DNA of 6,512 nucleotides from JBBSJV01 sp038256935. Its GTDB lineage: Bacteria; Patescibacteriota; JACMRA01. Within the stretch, counting starts at the first letter, position 1; every line of letters begins with the position of its first letter. Positions 1 through 4,633 of the stretch are shown piece by piece. The position numbers were made by a program, and so were the translations under genes. The notes below the pieces were generated by a model that worked only from the letters and a program-made list of their open reading frames with translations, did no database searches and was not told where the DNA came from. The DNA lies in the NCBI GenBank assembly GCA_038256935.1, contig JBBSJV010000077.1, positions 1 through 6,512 of the forward strand. The letters are read 5' to 3'.

Positions 1-2
1 TC

Positions 3-107
3 TGGAGAAATAGTGAGAGAAGAGTTGAGACGACTGAGGCTATGACTCAACTTGCATTCCTCAAGCTCATGCTCAACAGGCTCTATGGTAAACGGGTTAA
101 GTGGTGA
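3..107 (+). CDS. Partial C-terminus of a probable DDE transposase (5' end outside window)
   Basis: This frame is open from the first bases of the window to a TGA at 105-107, giving about 34 residues with no start inside the window. It contains SERRVETTEAMTQLAFLKLM followed by LNRLYGKRVKW. From memory of the family, IS5-group DDE transposases often end in a similar helix, a charged stretch then (T/S)xEAxxxxAxxxLMxxRL, after the last catalytic Glu. I infer that the right end of an insertion sequence enters from the left. No catalytic residue is visible, so the assignment rests on a short motif. Frame 1 is also open for 14 codons (1-45) but is less convincing. A terminal inverted repeat cannot be defined because the other end is missing. 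Confidence 0.4.
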   Translation, partial: WRNSERRVETTEAMTQLAFLKLMLNRLYGKRVKW

Positions 108-153
108 AAAAAGATATTAAACAGTTTCTTAAGCAATTCGTAACTCCAAGTCC

Positions 154-272
154 TCTGATCTGTTGTCAAGACCTTGGCTCCTCTCACTCCCTCCTTTCCT
201 CCCGTTCCCGTCCGTTCGTCGCCTTGCTTTGCAAGGCTCTACAGTCGCCAAGGTCTATGACAACAGATCAGA
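154..272. repeat. Long imperfect inverted repeat with pyrimidine-rich loop
   Basis: The arms 154-178 and 247-272 pair along their whole length with one single-base bulge (CTGATCTGTTGTCA then AGACCTTGGC on the left; the right arm carries one extra base). The 68-base loop is strongly C/T-rich on the plus strand, so the minus strand carries several G runs. Inside it sits a perfect second hairpin, GCCTTGC-TTT-GCAAGGC (221-237). A stem of about 25 bp is far beyond chance. It could be a folded single-strand recombination site, a structured RNA or the terminus of a small mobile element. No family is recognised. A GTG-started 72-codon frame (101-319) crosses it and is probably spurious. Confidence 0.8.
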
Positions 273-290
273 TTTTATCTACGATAAAAA

Positions 291-307
291 CGCCCACGCA
301 ATGGGCG
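291..307 (-). terminator. Terminator-like hairpin, minus strand
   Basis: The perfect stem CGCCCA / TGGGCG (291-296 with 302-307) has a 5-base loop. Read on the minus strand it is followed at once by five T residues (complement of 286-290), the form of an intrinsic terminator. On the plus strand only GTTTA follows, so it would be weak in that direction. No minus-strand gene is recognised immediately upstream of it (to its right on this map). Confidence 0.5.
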
Positions 308-318
308 GTTTACAGCTA

Positions 319-338
319 AGCTAGGCAGAAACGGAGTA
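319..338 (+). repeat. Left copy of 20-bp inverted repeat flanking the small gene
   Basis: AGCTAGGCAGAAACGGAGTA matches the reverse complement of 719-738 at 18 of 20 positions, with CAGAAACGGAGTA identical. The pair brackets the 355-693 gene almost exactly: it begins 36 bases before the start codon, and the other copy begins 26 bases after the stop codon. This suggests a discrete mobile or exchangeable cassette. Confidence 0.75.
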
Positions 339-351
339 TATAACTATATAC
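336..351. promoter_or_regulatory. AT-rich palindrome just upstream of a start codon
   Basis: GTATATA-AC-TATATAC is a perfect dyad (7-bp arms, 2-bp spacer) ending 3 bases before the ATG at 355, and it overlaps the flanking inverted repeat. It contains -10-like hexamers (TATAAC at 339, TATACT at 347), but the only -35-like element, TTTACA at 309-314, is too far away. It may be an operator or a start-proximal promoter. The Fic gene has a similar AT dyad shortly before its start. Confidence 0.35.
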
Positions 352-354
352 TAT

Positions 355-693
355 ATGTCTAATATTACACTCAATACTTATATTCAAGAATTGACACCTG
401 ATGAGGTAACTCAATTACATCAAACACTAGATACTGTCATGGAACGGTTAGGGGAGTCCTTAAACATCGAACTTGTAGGGAGATGGATTTGGATTTCAGG
501 AGAAACCAAAGAACGAGCCGAAGAGCTCAAAGAACTAGGATTCAGATTCGCCAGTAATAAGAAGGCTTGGCATTGGGAACTAGAACGAGATCGACACTTA
601 CGCTCAAGAAGGCGTTTGACTCTTGATAATCTCCGAGAAGAGAAGGGGAGTCAAAAAATAAAAAAAGCCTCTGGAAAGGCTTTCAAAAAGTAA
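355..693 (+). CDS. Small protein with W-x-W...GF...W module of DnaJ-annotated mobile-element proteins
   Basis: This is a 112-residue soluble protein with no signal peptide or membrane segment. Residues 38-74 hold the recognisable module: IELVGRWIWISGETK, then a helix leading to ELGFRFASNKKAWHW, with Trp44, Trp46, Gly49, Gly62, Phe63, Trp72 and Trp74. The same block is known to me as the C-terminal part of many small phage and plasmid proteins that databases label DnaJ or molecular chaperone. Here the J domain (HPD motif) is absent and is replaced by a short helical N-terminus. The tail (residues 80-112) is rich in Arg and Lys, consistent with nucleic-acid contact, but the function is not established. 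The ATG at 355 has no Shine-Dalgarno sequence. The gene sits alone between 20-bp inverted repeats, so it may be cargo of a small element. Confidence 0.7.
   Translation: MSNITLNTYIQELTPDEVTQLHQTLDTVMERLGESLNIELVGRWIWISGETKERAEELKELGFRFASNKKAWHWELERDRHLRSRRRLTLDNLREEKGSQKIKKASGKAFKK
664..683 (-). terminator. Terminator-like hairpin inside the 3' end of the small gene, minus strand
   Basis: AAAGCCT-CTGGAA-AGGCTTT forms a 7-bp stem with a 6-base loop within the last codons of the 355-693 gene. On the minus strand it is followed by TTTT-A-TTTTTT (complement of 653-663), a good U tract; on the plus strand the tract is poor. It may stop minus-strand readthrough into the cassette, or it may be a by-product of the Lys-rich coding tail. 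Confidence 0.4.
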
Positions 694-718
694 ATAAACT
701 ACACTAATTATTAAATCT

Positions 719-738
719 TACTCCGTTTCTGTCAAGCT
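719..738 (-). repeat. Right copy of 20-bp inverted repeat flanking the small gene
   Basis: TACTCCGTTTCTGTCAAGCT is the inverted partner of 319-338, with two mismatches. Its last three bases are also the first three of the GCTGGGCG stem at 736-743, so the repeat runs directly into the hairpin-rich island. Confidence 0.75.
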
Positions 739-845
739 GGGCGCGATCACCCCTCCCCGCCCAGCAAAGCTGGATCCCACCGCGTCCCCTCAAGGGGACT
801 CCCCCGGATTCTTTCAGAATCTAGTTTAGACAACCACGTGGTTGT
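736..845. other. GC-rich island of consecutive stem-loops
   Basis: Within 110 bases there are: GCTGGGCG (736-743) pairing with CGCCCAGC (758-765); an alternative CCAGC-AAA-GCTGG (761-773) that uses the same bases and so excludes the first; GTCCCC-TCAA-GGGGAC (784-799); GATTCT-TTC-AGAATC (807-821); and a 16-bp palindrome (830-845). The surrounding DNA is AT-rich, so composition and folding both mark it as special. No coding frame is convincing. It could be a recombination or replication signal, a leader RNA for the 909 gene with switching hairpins, or the outer boundary of the cassette to its left. Confidence 0.6.
830..845. promoter_or_regulatory. Perfect 16-bp palindrome, candidate operator
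   Basis: ACAACCACGTGGTTGT is completely self-complementary with no spacer. It lies 63 bases before the ATG at 909 and 6 bases before TTGACT (852-857), the best -35-like hexamer upstream of that gene; a weak -10 candidate is TATCTT at 877-882. This position suits binding by a dimeric repressor, possibly the 909 product itself if its N-terminus is a winged helix. Confidence 0.4.
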
Positions 846-908
846 GATTTGTTGACTGATATTGTTTTGTCATTGATATCTTATTTATTTAATTAAATTA
901 TAAAACCT

Positions 909-1430
909 ATGAAAGGCATAGCCATTGAAAAGTTAAAAGAGATTGAATTAAGGGCAAACATCGAAGTTGGTAGTATGGTTGTATTTACAGATGGGATCTT
1001 CCATTATAATAACCTTTCTACAGAAGATCAAAGGCTTTATGATTATTTGACTAATAGAGGCTGGCTCAAAATGATAGACAATAGTACTCTAGTTAAGATA
1101 ACTATGAGTGGTTATACCGTTATTGAATATGAGCCAGTCCAGCCTTCTCAGATTGGCAATATTATTATAAGTGATATAAATTCAAGTAATTTATCAATAG
1201 GTTCAAGCTCTGTAAATCAAAATGTTTCTATATCTCAGGTAGTTCAAAGTGATCCACAAATAAAAGCTCTTTTAGAAGAATTACAAAATGCACTACCACA
1301 GAAAAATGATTCTTTAACAAAAAAGATTTTGAATCAACTTATAGACAAAGGAATAAGTTTAGGGGTTGAGTATTTGCCAACTTTGCTGGCTTTAATTGCT
1401 ACAACAATCAAAACTGTAACACAAGTATAA
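909..1430 (+). CDS. Orphan protein: possible winged helix, Ser/Asn-rich linker, hydrophobic C-terminus
   Basis: This 173-residue protein is not recognised as a named family. Residues 36-74 (TEDQRLYDYLTNRGWL, then a beta-hairpin-like KITMSGYTVIE) resemble the recognition helix and wing of a winged-helix domain. Residues 81-112 are polar, with many Ser, Asn, Ile and Gln (INSSNLSIGSSSVNQNVSIS), a linker or beta-type repeat. Residues 114-147 are amphipathic helix (ALLEELQNALPQKNDSLTKK). Residues 149-170 form a hydrophobic stretch (ISLGVEYLPTLLALIATTIK) that could be one membrane helix or an oligomerisation helix. An N-terminal sensor and a C-terminal membrane-active segment is an architecture seen in some defence effectors, but that is only inference. 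The ATG at 909 lacks a Shine-Dalgarno sequence. The gene stands alone, with hairpins before and after it. Confidence 0.65.
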   Translation: MKGIAIEKLKEIELRANIEVGSMVVFTDGIFHYNNLSTEDQRLYDYLTNRGWLKMIDNSTLVKITMSGYTVIEYEPVQPSQIGNIIISDINSSNLSIGSSSVNQNVSISQVVQSDPQIKALLEELQNALPQKNDSLTKKILNQLIDKGISLGVEYLPTLLALIATTIKTVTQV

Positions 1431-1450
1431 TTGGACGAATTTCTCCAATT
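1429..1450 (+). terminator. Hairpin overlapping the stop codon of the orphan gene
   Basis: AATTGGA (1429-1435) pairs with TCCAATT (1444-1450) around an 8-base loop, beginning in the TAA stop codon. The stem is AT-rich and no T run follows, so termination would be weak; it may instead protect the 3' end of the transcript. Confidence 0.3.
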
Positions 1451-1452
1451 TA

Positions 1453-1533
1453 CTTACATTAGAAAGTTGCTGATTAGCCGTTTTCTCTTTTTGCCCTTAT
1501 TTCATAGCAAAAAGCGATATTTTGTAATGTAAG
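1453..1533. repeat. Nested inverted repeats in the spacer before the nuclease gene
   Basis: The outer arms CTTACATTA (1453-1461) and TAATGTAAG (1525-1533) are perfect 9-mers. Inside, CTTTTTGC (1487-1494) pairs with GCAAAAAG (1507-1514) around a 12-base loop, and GCT-GATT-AGC (1469-1478) gives a small side hairpin. Together they fold an 81-base block. It may be a structured RNA, a transcription-control leader or a remnant of a small repeat element. No family is recognised. Confidence 0.45.
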
Positions 1534-1552
1534 GATATTACTATTATATTAC

Positions 1553-1581
1553 TTGACAGTAGAATTTAAGATGTTTTTGAT
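1553..1581 (+). promoter_or_regulatory. Candidate sigma-70-type promoter of the nuclease-recombinase operon
   Basis: A consensus TTGACA at 1553-1558 is followed after 17 bases by TTTGAT (1576-1581), four of six matches to TATAAT. This would start transcription near 1588, giving a leader of about 68 bases that contains the palindrome at 1615-1637. Confidence 0.45.
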
Positions 1582-1614
1582 TGGTCGTGTAGGGGGCTAA
1601 CTCATCTGTTGTAA

Positions 1615-1637
1615 TTTTCCAGCAAGTTGCTGGAAAA
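1615..1637. repeat. Palindrome upstream of the nuclease gene, repeated inside it
   Basis: TTTTCCAGCA-AGT-TGCTGGAAAA has perfect 10-bp arms and lies 18 bases before the TTG start. Its inner 19 bases are the exact reverse complement of 1992-2010 inside the nuclease gene. It could be an operator, an RNA hairpin near the ribosome site or a recombination site. Read in the nuclease frame this upstream stretch gives FQQVAGKIVEEL before a stop, close to FQQLAGK in the protein. Confidence 0.6.
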
Positions 1638-1655
1638 ATTGTAGAAGAGTTGTAA

Positions 1656-2744
1656 TTGGCCAAAATTAAAGATTTAAAAAAAAGTTACCACATGCTATCA
1701 ATATTTACAACTGATTCTGAATATCAAGGATTTATTAAAGATATTAAATCCAAAATAAAGTCCGTTCAGATTAAAGCAGCTCTTGCAATCAATGAAGAGG
1801 GGATAAAGCTCTATAGAGAGATTGGAAAAGATATAGTCCAGAGACAGGAAGAAGCTAAATGGGGTTCTAATTTCATTGAACAAATGAGCCGTGATTTAAA
1901 AGAAGAATTCCCTGATCATAAGGGGTATAGTAAGTCTAATCTGTTTTATATGAGGAAGTTTTATTCTTTCTATAAAAATTGCGATGAAAAATTCCAGCAA
2001 CTTGCTGGAAAAATTCCTTGGGGGCATCACCAAATGATTATGGATAAGGTTAACGATCCAGAAACAGGAATGTTCTATATTCAAAAAACCATTGAAGCTG
2101 GCTGGAGTAGGGATGTATTAGCTCACCAGATAGCAAGTAATTTATATGGCAGGCAAGGTCAGGCGGTTAATAATCTTACAACAACGCTACCACAAGAAGA
2201 TTCAGAAATGATGGGTCAACTCGTTAAAAGTCCATATATCTTTGATATTCTTGGGTTAGGTGACGAGTATAAGGAAAGAGATTTGCAAAAGGCTTTAATG
2301 CAAAATATTACTCAATTTCTCCTTGAGTTAGGGACAGGATTTGCATTTGTTGGTCAATACTATAGATTAGAGCTTGCTGGAGAAGAGTTTGAGATTGATC
2401 TTTTGTTTTATCACATGAAAGCTAATAGGTATTTAGTAGTAGAACTCAAGACCACTAAATTTGATGCCTCTTTTTTGAGTAAGTTAGGAATCTATATGGA
2501 AGCTGTAGATCAAGAACTTTTGTCTAATGTTGATAAACCAAGTGTTGGTCTTTTGATATGTAAAGAAAAGAATGACTTATTTGTAGAATATGCCCTAAAA
2601 CAGGTTAATGCACCTATCATAGTTGCAGATTACAAATTAAATCAAGAGCTTGAAATGATATTACCAAGTAAAGAAGAGATTGAGGCAATAGTTGATAGAA
2701 CATTGGATCAGGTGTCTAAAGATACTACTGATTATAAAGCTTAA
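1656..2744 (+). CDS. YhcG/DUF1016-family PD-(D/E)XK nuclease
   Basis: This 362-residue protein matches the whole length of the YhcG (DUF1016) family. The N-terminal helical domain (about residues 20-165) shows family signatures: LYREIGKDI, KWGSNFIEQMSRDLKEEFP, GYSKSNLFYMRKFY, IPWGHH and AGWSRDVL. The C-terminal domain (about 190-345) is a PD-(D/E)XK nuclease fold: FAFVGQYYRLE, then EIDLLFYH with Asp248 and VVELKT with Glu263 and Lys265, then VGLLICKEK and VEYALKQ. The catalytic residues are intact, so DNA cleavage is expected although the biological target is not known. Relatives often lie near type I restriction genes; none is present here. The first start is TTG at 1656, directly after an in-frame stop, with AGAAGAG a few bases upstream; ATG at 1692 is the alternative and would still keep the conserved part. 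A tyrosine recombinase gene follows after 8 bases, implying one operon. Confidence 0.9.
   Translation: MAKIKDLKKSYHMLSIFTTDSEYQGFIKDIKSKIKSVQIKAALAINEEGIKLYREIGKDIVQRQEEAKWGSNFIEQMSRDLKEEFPDHKGYSKSNLFYMRKFYSFYKNCDEKFQQLAGKIPWGHHQMIMDKVNDPETGMFYIQKTIEAGWSRDVLAHQIASNLYGRQGQAVNNLTTTLPQEDSEMMGQLVKSPYIFDILGLGDEYKERDLQKALMQNITQFLLELGTGFAFVGQYYRLELAGEEFEIDLLFYHMKANRYLVVELKTTKFDASFLSKLGIYMEAVDQELLSNVDKPSVGLLICKEKNDLFVEYALKQVNAPIIVADYKLNQELEMILPSKEEIEAIVDRTLDQVSKDTTDYKA
1992..2010. repeat. Inverted copy of the upstream palindrome within the nuclease coding sequence
   Basis: TTCCAGCA-ACT-TGCTGGAA encodes residues 113-118 (FQQLAG) and is the exact reverse complement of 1617-1635. The conserved protein context (QQL...IPWGHH) suggests the coding copy is native to the gene and the upstream one is derived from it or selected. 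Confidence 0.6.
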
Positions 2745-2752
2745 ATTTACTC

Positions 2753-3349
2753 ATGCCCCTTCAAACCATCAAATACCTAAGCCCAGATGAAGTCAAAAAA
2801 CTTTTTAAAAAGATTGAGGGTAATAGAGATAAAGCACTCTTTTATCTTATGTATCTATACGGACTTAGATGTAGTGAAGCGGTAAGGCTAACCATGCAAG
2901 ATCTTAGGATGAATGATGATAGGGTATTTATAAGAGCCTCTAAAAACGGTATTAGTAGAGAAAATATACTAGATAAAACGGCTAAGAAATTACTGAGTGT
3001 ATATCTCAAAGAAAGGGAAGAAATACTCAAGAAGAGTAAGGTAAGAAATGAGTCTGACTCACTGTTTCTCAGTAGAAAGCTAGGTCAATTGACAACCACC
3101 CAAATTTACCGCTTATATCATAATTATTCAACAAGTGCGAAGCTTCCAGAAGATAAGAGACATCCTCATACATTAAGGCACTCAATAGCTGTCCATATGG
3201 CCGATAGCGGAGTCCCAGTTGAAAGAGTCAAAGATCACCTTAGGCATCGTAAAATTGATTCCACCATGGTCTATTTTCAAATTACTTCCAAGAAAATGCT
3301 GGAAAACCAAGCGAAGGATTTAGCGGGGGAGTTTGTGGTGAAGATATAG
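2753..3349 (+). CDS. Short tyrosine recombinase (FimB/FimE-sized), copy 1
   Basis: This is a complete catalytic domain of the tyrosine recombinase family, 198 residues. All active-site residues are present: Arg39 (YGLRCSEA), Lys64 (SKNGIS), His139 and Arg142 (HPHTLRHS), His165 (HLRHRKI) and the Tyr174 nucleophile (STMVYF). The N-terminal core-binding domain of XerC, XerD and phage integrases is missing, so the size is that of the FimB and FimE invertases (about 200 residues) and of small cassette-borne recombinases. It should cut and rejoin DNA at short specific sites; target unknown. The ATG at 2753 follows the nuclease stop by 8 bases without a Shine-Dalgarno sequence, so translation is probably coupled. 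A close paralogue lies at 4038-4622. The final codons coincide with a 26-base DNA repeat shared by both genes. Confidence 0.92.
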   Translation: MPLQTIKYLSPDEVKKLFKKIEGNRDKALFYLMYLYGLRCSEAVRLTMQDLRMNDDRVFIRASKNGISRENILDKTAKKLLSVYLKEREEILKKSKVRNESDSLFLSRKLGQLTTTQIYRLYHNYSTSAKLPEDKRHPHTLRHSIAVHMADSGVPVERVKDHLRHRKIDSTMVYFQITSKKMLENQAKDLAGEFVVKI

Positions 3350-3351
3350 AT
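3326..3351 (+). repeat. 26-bp direct repeat at recombinase 3' end, copy 1 (candidate recombination site)
   Basis: The repeat begins GGGGAGTTTG and ends ATATAGAT. It spans the last seven codons and stop of recombinase 1 plus two bases beyond, and is identical to 4599-4624. Codons GGG, GAG, GTG, GTG and AAG are all G-ending in an AT-rich gene, and all synonymous positions are conserved, which hints at selection on the DNA itself. The sequences diverge immediately afterwards. Confidence 0.65.
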
Positions 3352-3489
3352 GAAGTGAGTCACATGTTACTTAACTGTAGCTAATATTTGTTAAGACCAC
3401 AGGGCAAAGTTATAAGCAGGATAAATTATTTAAAGTAGAAATTTTATAACGGGATTCCAAATGAGATAAAGTATTCAGTAGTTACATCA

Positions 3490-4041
3490 TTGGTCACAAT
3501 ATTAGTAATTGGTGTTTTTTATGAGTATTATATCAAAATACACCTTGAAATAGAAAAAGAATTGAAACTCGAAGAGAGAAGAAATATCGCAAAGCTTCTG
3601 CAATCCTTTCAAAAGATTGCTTTTATTGTTGGGGATTTAACAAGTATTCATGAAAAGAAACTACTTGTACCTGACAATATTTATCAGGAAGCTTGGCTGG
3701 AGAGTGTTGGTAAATTAAAAGGAGAGCTGAATAAACTTTTAGAAAGCATATCTTTGATAAATATAATGAAGTTTCACGGAAGGCACAAAGAATGGATAAC
3801 GCTAACTTCTGCTTGGCATGGTAGAGTAATAGGAAGATTGAAATATAAAGACGATGAACATTCCGAAATTATAAAGATTTCAACTCTAGTGTTAGGTATC
3901 TATTATTATTGGAGCGCCAAATATAACCTGAGAGGGCTCTTTTTCCATAAGTTAGTGAAATTACACTTCTTCTATTTTAATGAAAGAAAACTCTATAAAA
4001 GTCTTTATAAAGATATTTATTCAATCAAAACGTTCTTATGA
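3490..4041 (+). CDS. Unrecognised membrane-anchored helical protein paired with recombinase 2
   Basis: This frame gives 183 residues from a TTG at 3490; I do not recognise a family. It opens with a hydrophobic stretch (VTILVIGVFYEYYI), then a charged coiled-coil-like helix (HLEIEKELKLEERRNIAKLL, residues 18-37), a mixed helical middle and an aromatic- and Lys-rich C-terminal part (LGIYYYWSAKYNLRGLFFHK). The TTG falls in the middle of the apparent membrane helix: the frame stays open back to a TAG at 3436, and the upstream codons read NEIKYSVVTSL, which would complete a helix of usual length. The true start is therefore probably further left at a non-standard codon such as ATT 3454, or the 5' end is altered; an ATG at 3461 is out of frame. 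Its stop overlaps the recombinase 2 start as ATGA, so the two are coupled. A single-anchor cytoplasmic protein is likely. Confidence 0.6.
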   Translation: MVTILVIGVFYEYYIKIHLEIEKELKLEERRNIAKLLQSFQKIAFIVGDLTSIHEKKLLVPDNIYQEAWLESVGKLKGELNKLLESISLINIMKFHGRHKEWITLTSAWHGRVIGRLKYKDDEHSEIIKISTLVLGIYYYWSAKYNLRGLFFHKLVKLHFFYFNERKLYKSLYKDIYSIKTFL

Positions 4042-4622
4042 CCTCAATTAAATACCTAACTCCTCAAGAAACAGTTAAGTTCCTCAGTAAGATCACTAAT
4101 GTTCGTGATAAGACGCTCTTTGGGATGATGTACTACTATGGCCTACGGTGCACGGAAGCTTCAGGACTTAAGGTCTCTGATATTCGCCTTGATGATGGGA
4201 GGATATATATTAGGGCAGCTAAGAATGGTATTAGCGGTGAATATGTATTATCAAAAGAAGCAAAGAAACTCCTTACTACTTACTTTAAGGAAAGAACTTC
4301 ATTAAGCACTAAATCACAAGCCCTCTTTGTCAGTAGAAAGTCAAAGACAGAAAGCGGCCATCTTGATACCTCCCATATCTATAGGCTGTATAAGGAATAT
4401 GCTAAGAAAGCACGGTTACCTGAAGACAAACAGCACCCTCATTGTCTTAGGCACTCAATAGCTGTCCATATGGCAGATAGTGGAGTACCTGTAGAACATG
4501 TTCAGATTCATCTTAGGCATAGAAGGATTGACTCTACCATGGTTTACTTTCAGATCACTTCTAAGAAACGAAATGAGATTCAGGAGCAAGCACTAGGAGG
4601 GGAGTTTGTGGTGAAGATATAG
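4038..4622 (+). CDS. Short tyrosine recombinase (FimB/FimE-sized), copy 2
   Basis: This second 194-residue catalytic-domain-only recombinase has all active-site residues: Arg37 (YGLRCTEA), Lys62 (AKNGIS), His135 and Arg138 (HPHCLRHS), His161 (HLRHRRI) and Tyr170 (STMVYF). Compared with copy 1, 55 of the last 68 residues are identical, while the N-terminal half is more diverged, as expected if the part that reads the target site has drifted or if gene conversion homogenised the 3' half. A 26-base block is identical in DNA at 3176-3201 and 4449-4474, and a second one lies at the 3' ends. Its ATG overlaps the preceding stop in ATGA. It is convergent with the minus-strand remnant that ends at 4633. 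Confidence 0.92.
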   Translation: MTSIKYLTPQETVKFLSKITNVRDKTLFGMMYYYGLRCTEASGLKVSDIRLDDGRIYIRAAKNGISGEYVLSKEAKKLLTTYFKERTSLSTKSQALFVSRKSKTESGHLDTSHIYRLYKEYAKKARLPEDKQHPHCLRHSIAVHMADSGVPVEHVQIHLRHRRIDSTMVYFQITSKKRNEIQEQALGGEFVVKI

Positions 4623-4624
4623 AT
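4599..4624 (+). repeat. 26-bp direct repeat at recombinase 3' end, copy 2 (candidate recombination site)
   Basis: It is identical to 3326-3351 and spans the stop codon of recombinase 2 in the same way. The spacing between copies is 1273 bp, so exchange between them would excise a circle holding the 3490-4041 gene and recombinase 2, leaving one repeat behind. Confidence 0.65.
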
Positions 4625-4633
4625 ACACTTCAC
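4611..4633. terminator. Inverted repeat between convergent gene ends
   Basis: GTGAAG (4611-4616) and CTTCAC (4628-4633) pair around an 11-base AT-rich spacer that contains the stop codon of recombinase 2, ending at the stop of the minus-strand frame. The stem is short and there is no T run. It overlaps the 26-bp repeat, so it may form recombinase arm sites rather than a terminator. Confidence 0.3.

Noticed and set aside
101..118. GTGGTGAA...GATAT near the transposase tail as a third copy of the 26-bp recombinase repeat
   Set aside because: Only GTGGTGAA and GATAT match, separated by four extra A residues; too weak in AT-rich DNA to count as a site.
101..319. GTG-started 72-codon plus-strand frame
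   Set aside because: It runs through the long inverted repeat and the terminator-like hairpin. The translation is Ser/Pro/Leu-rich with no domain, and its openness is explained by the C/T-rich loop. It probably does not encode protein.
1698..2084. Minus-strand frames opposite the nuclease gene, considered as alternative coding after inversion at the palindromes
   Set aside because: They are shadows of the nuclease frame and do not join in frame to FQQLAGK, so inversion would only disrupt the gene and not swap domains.
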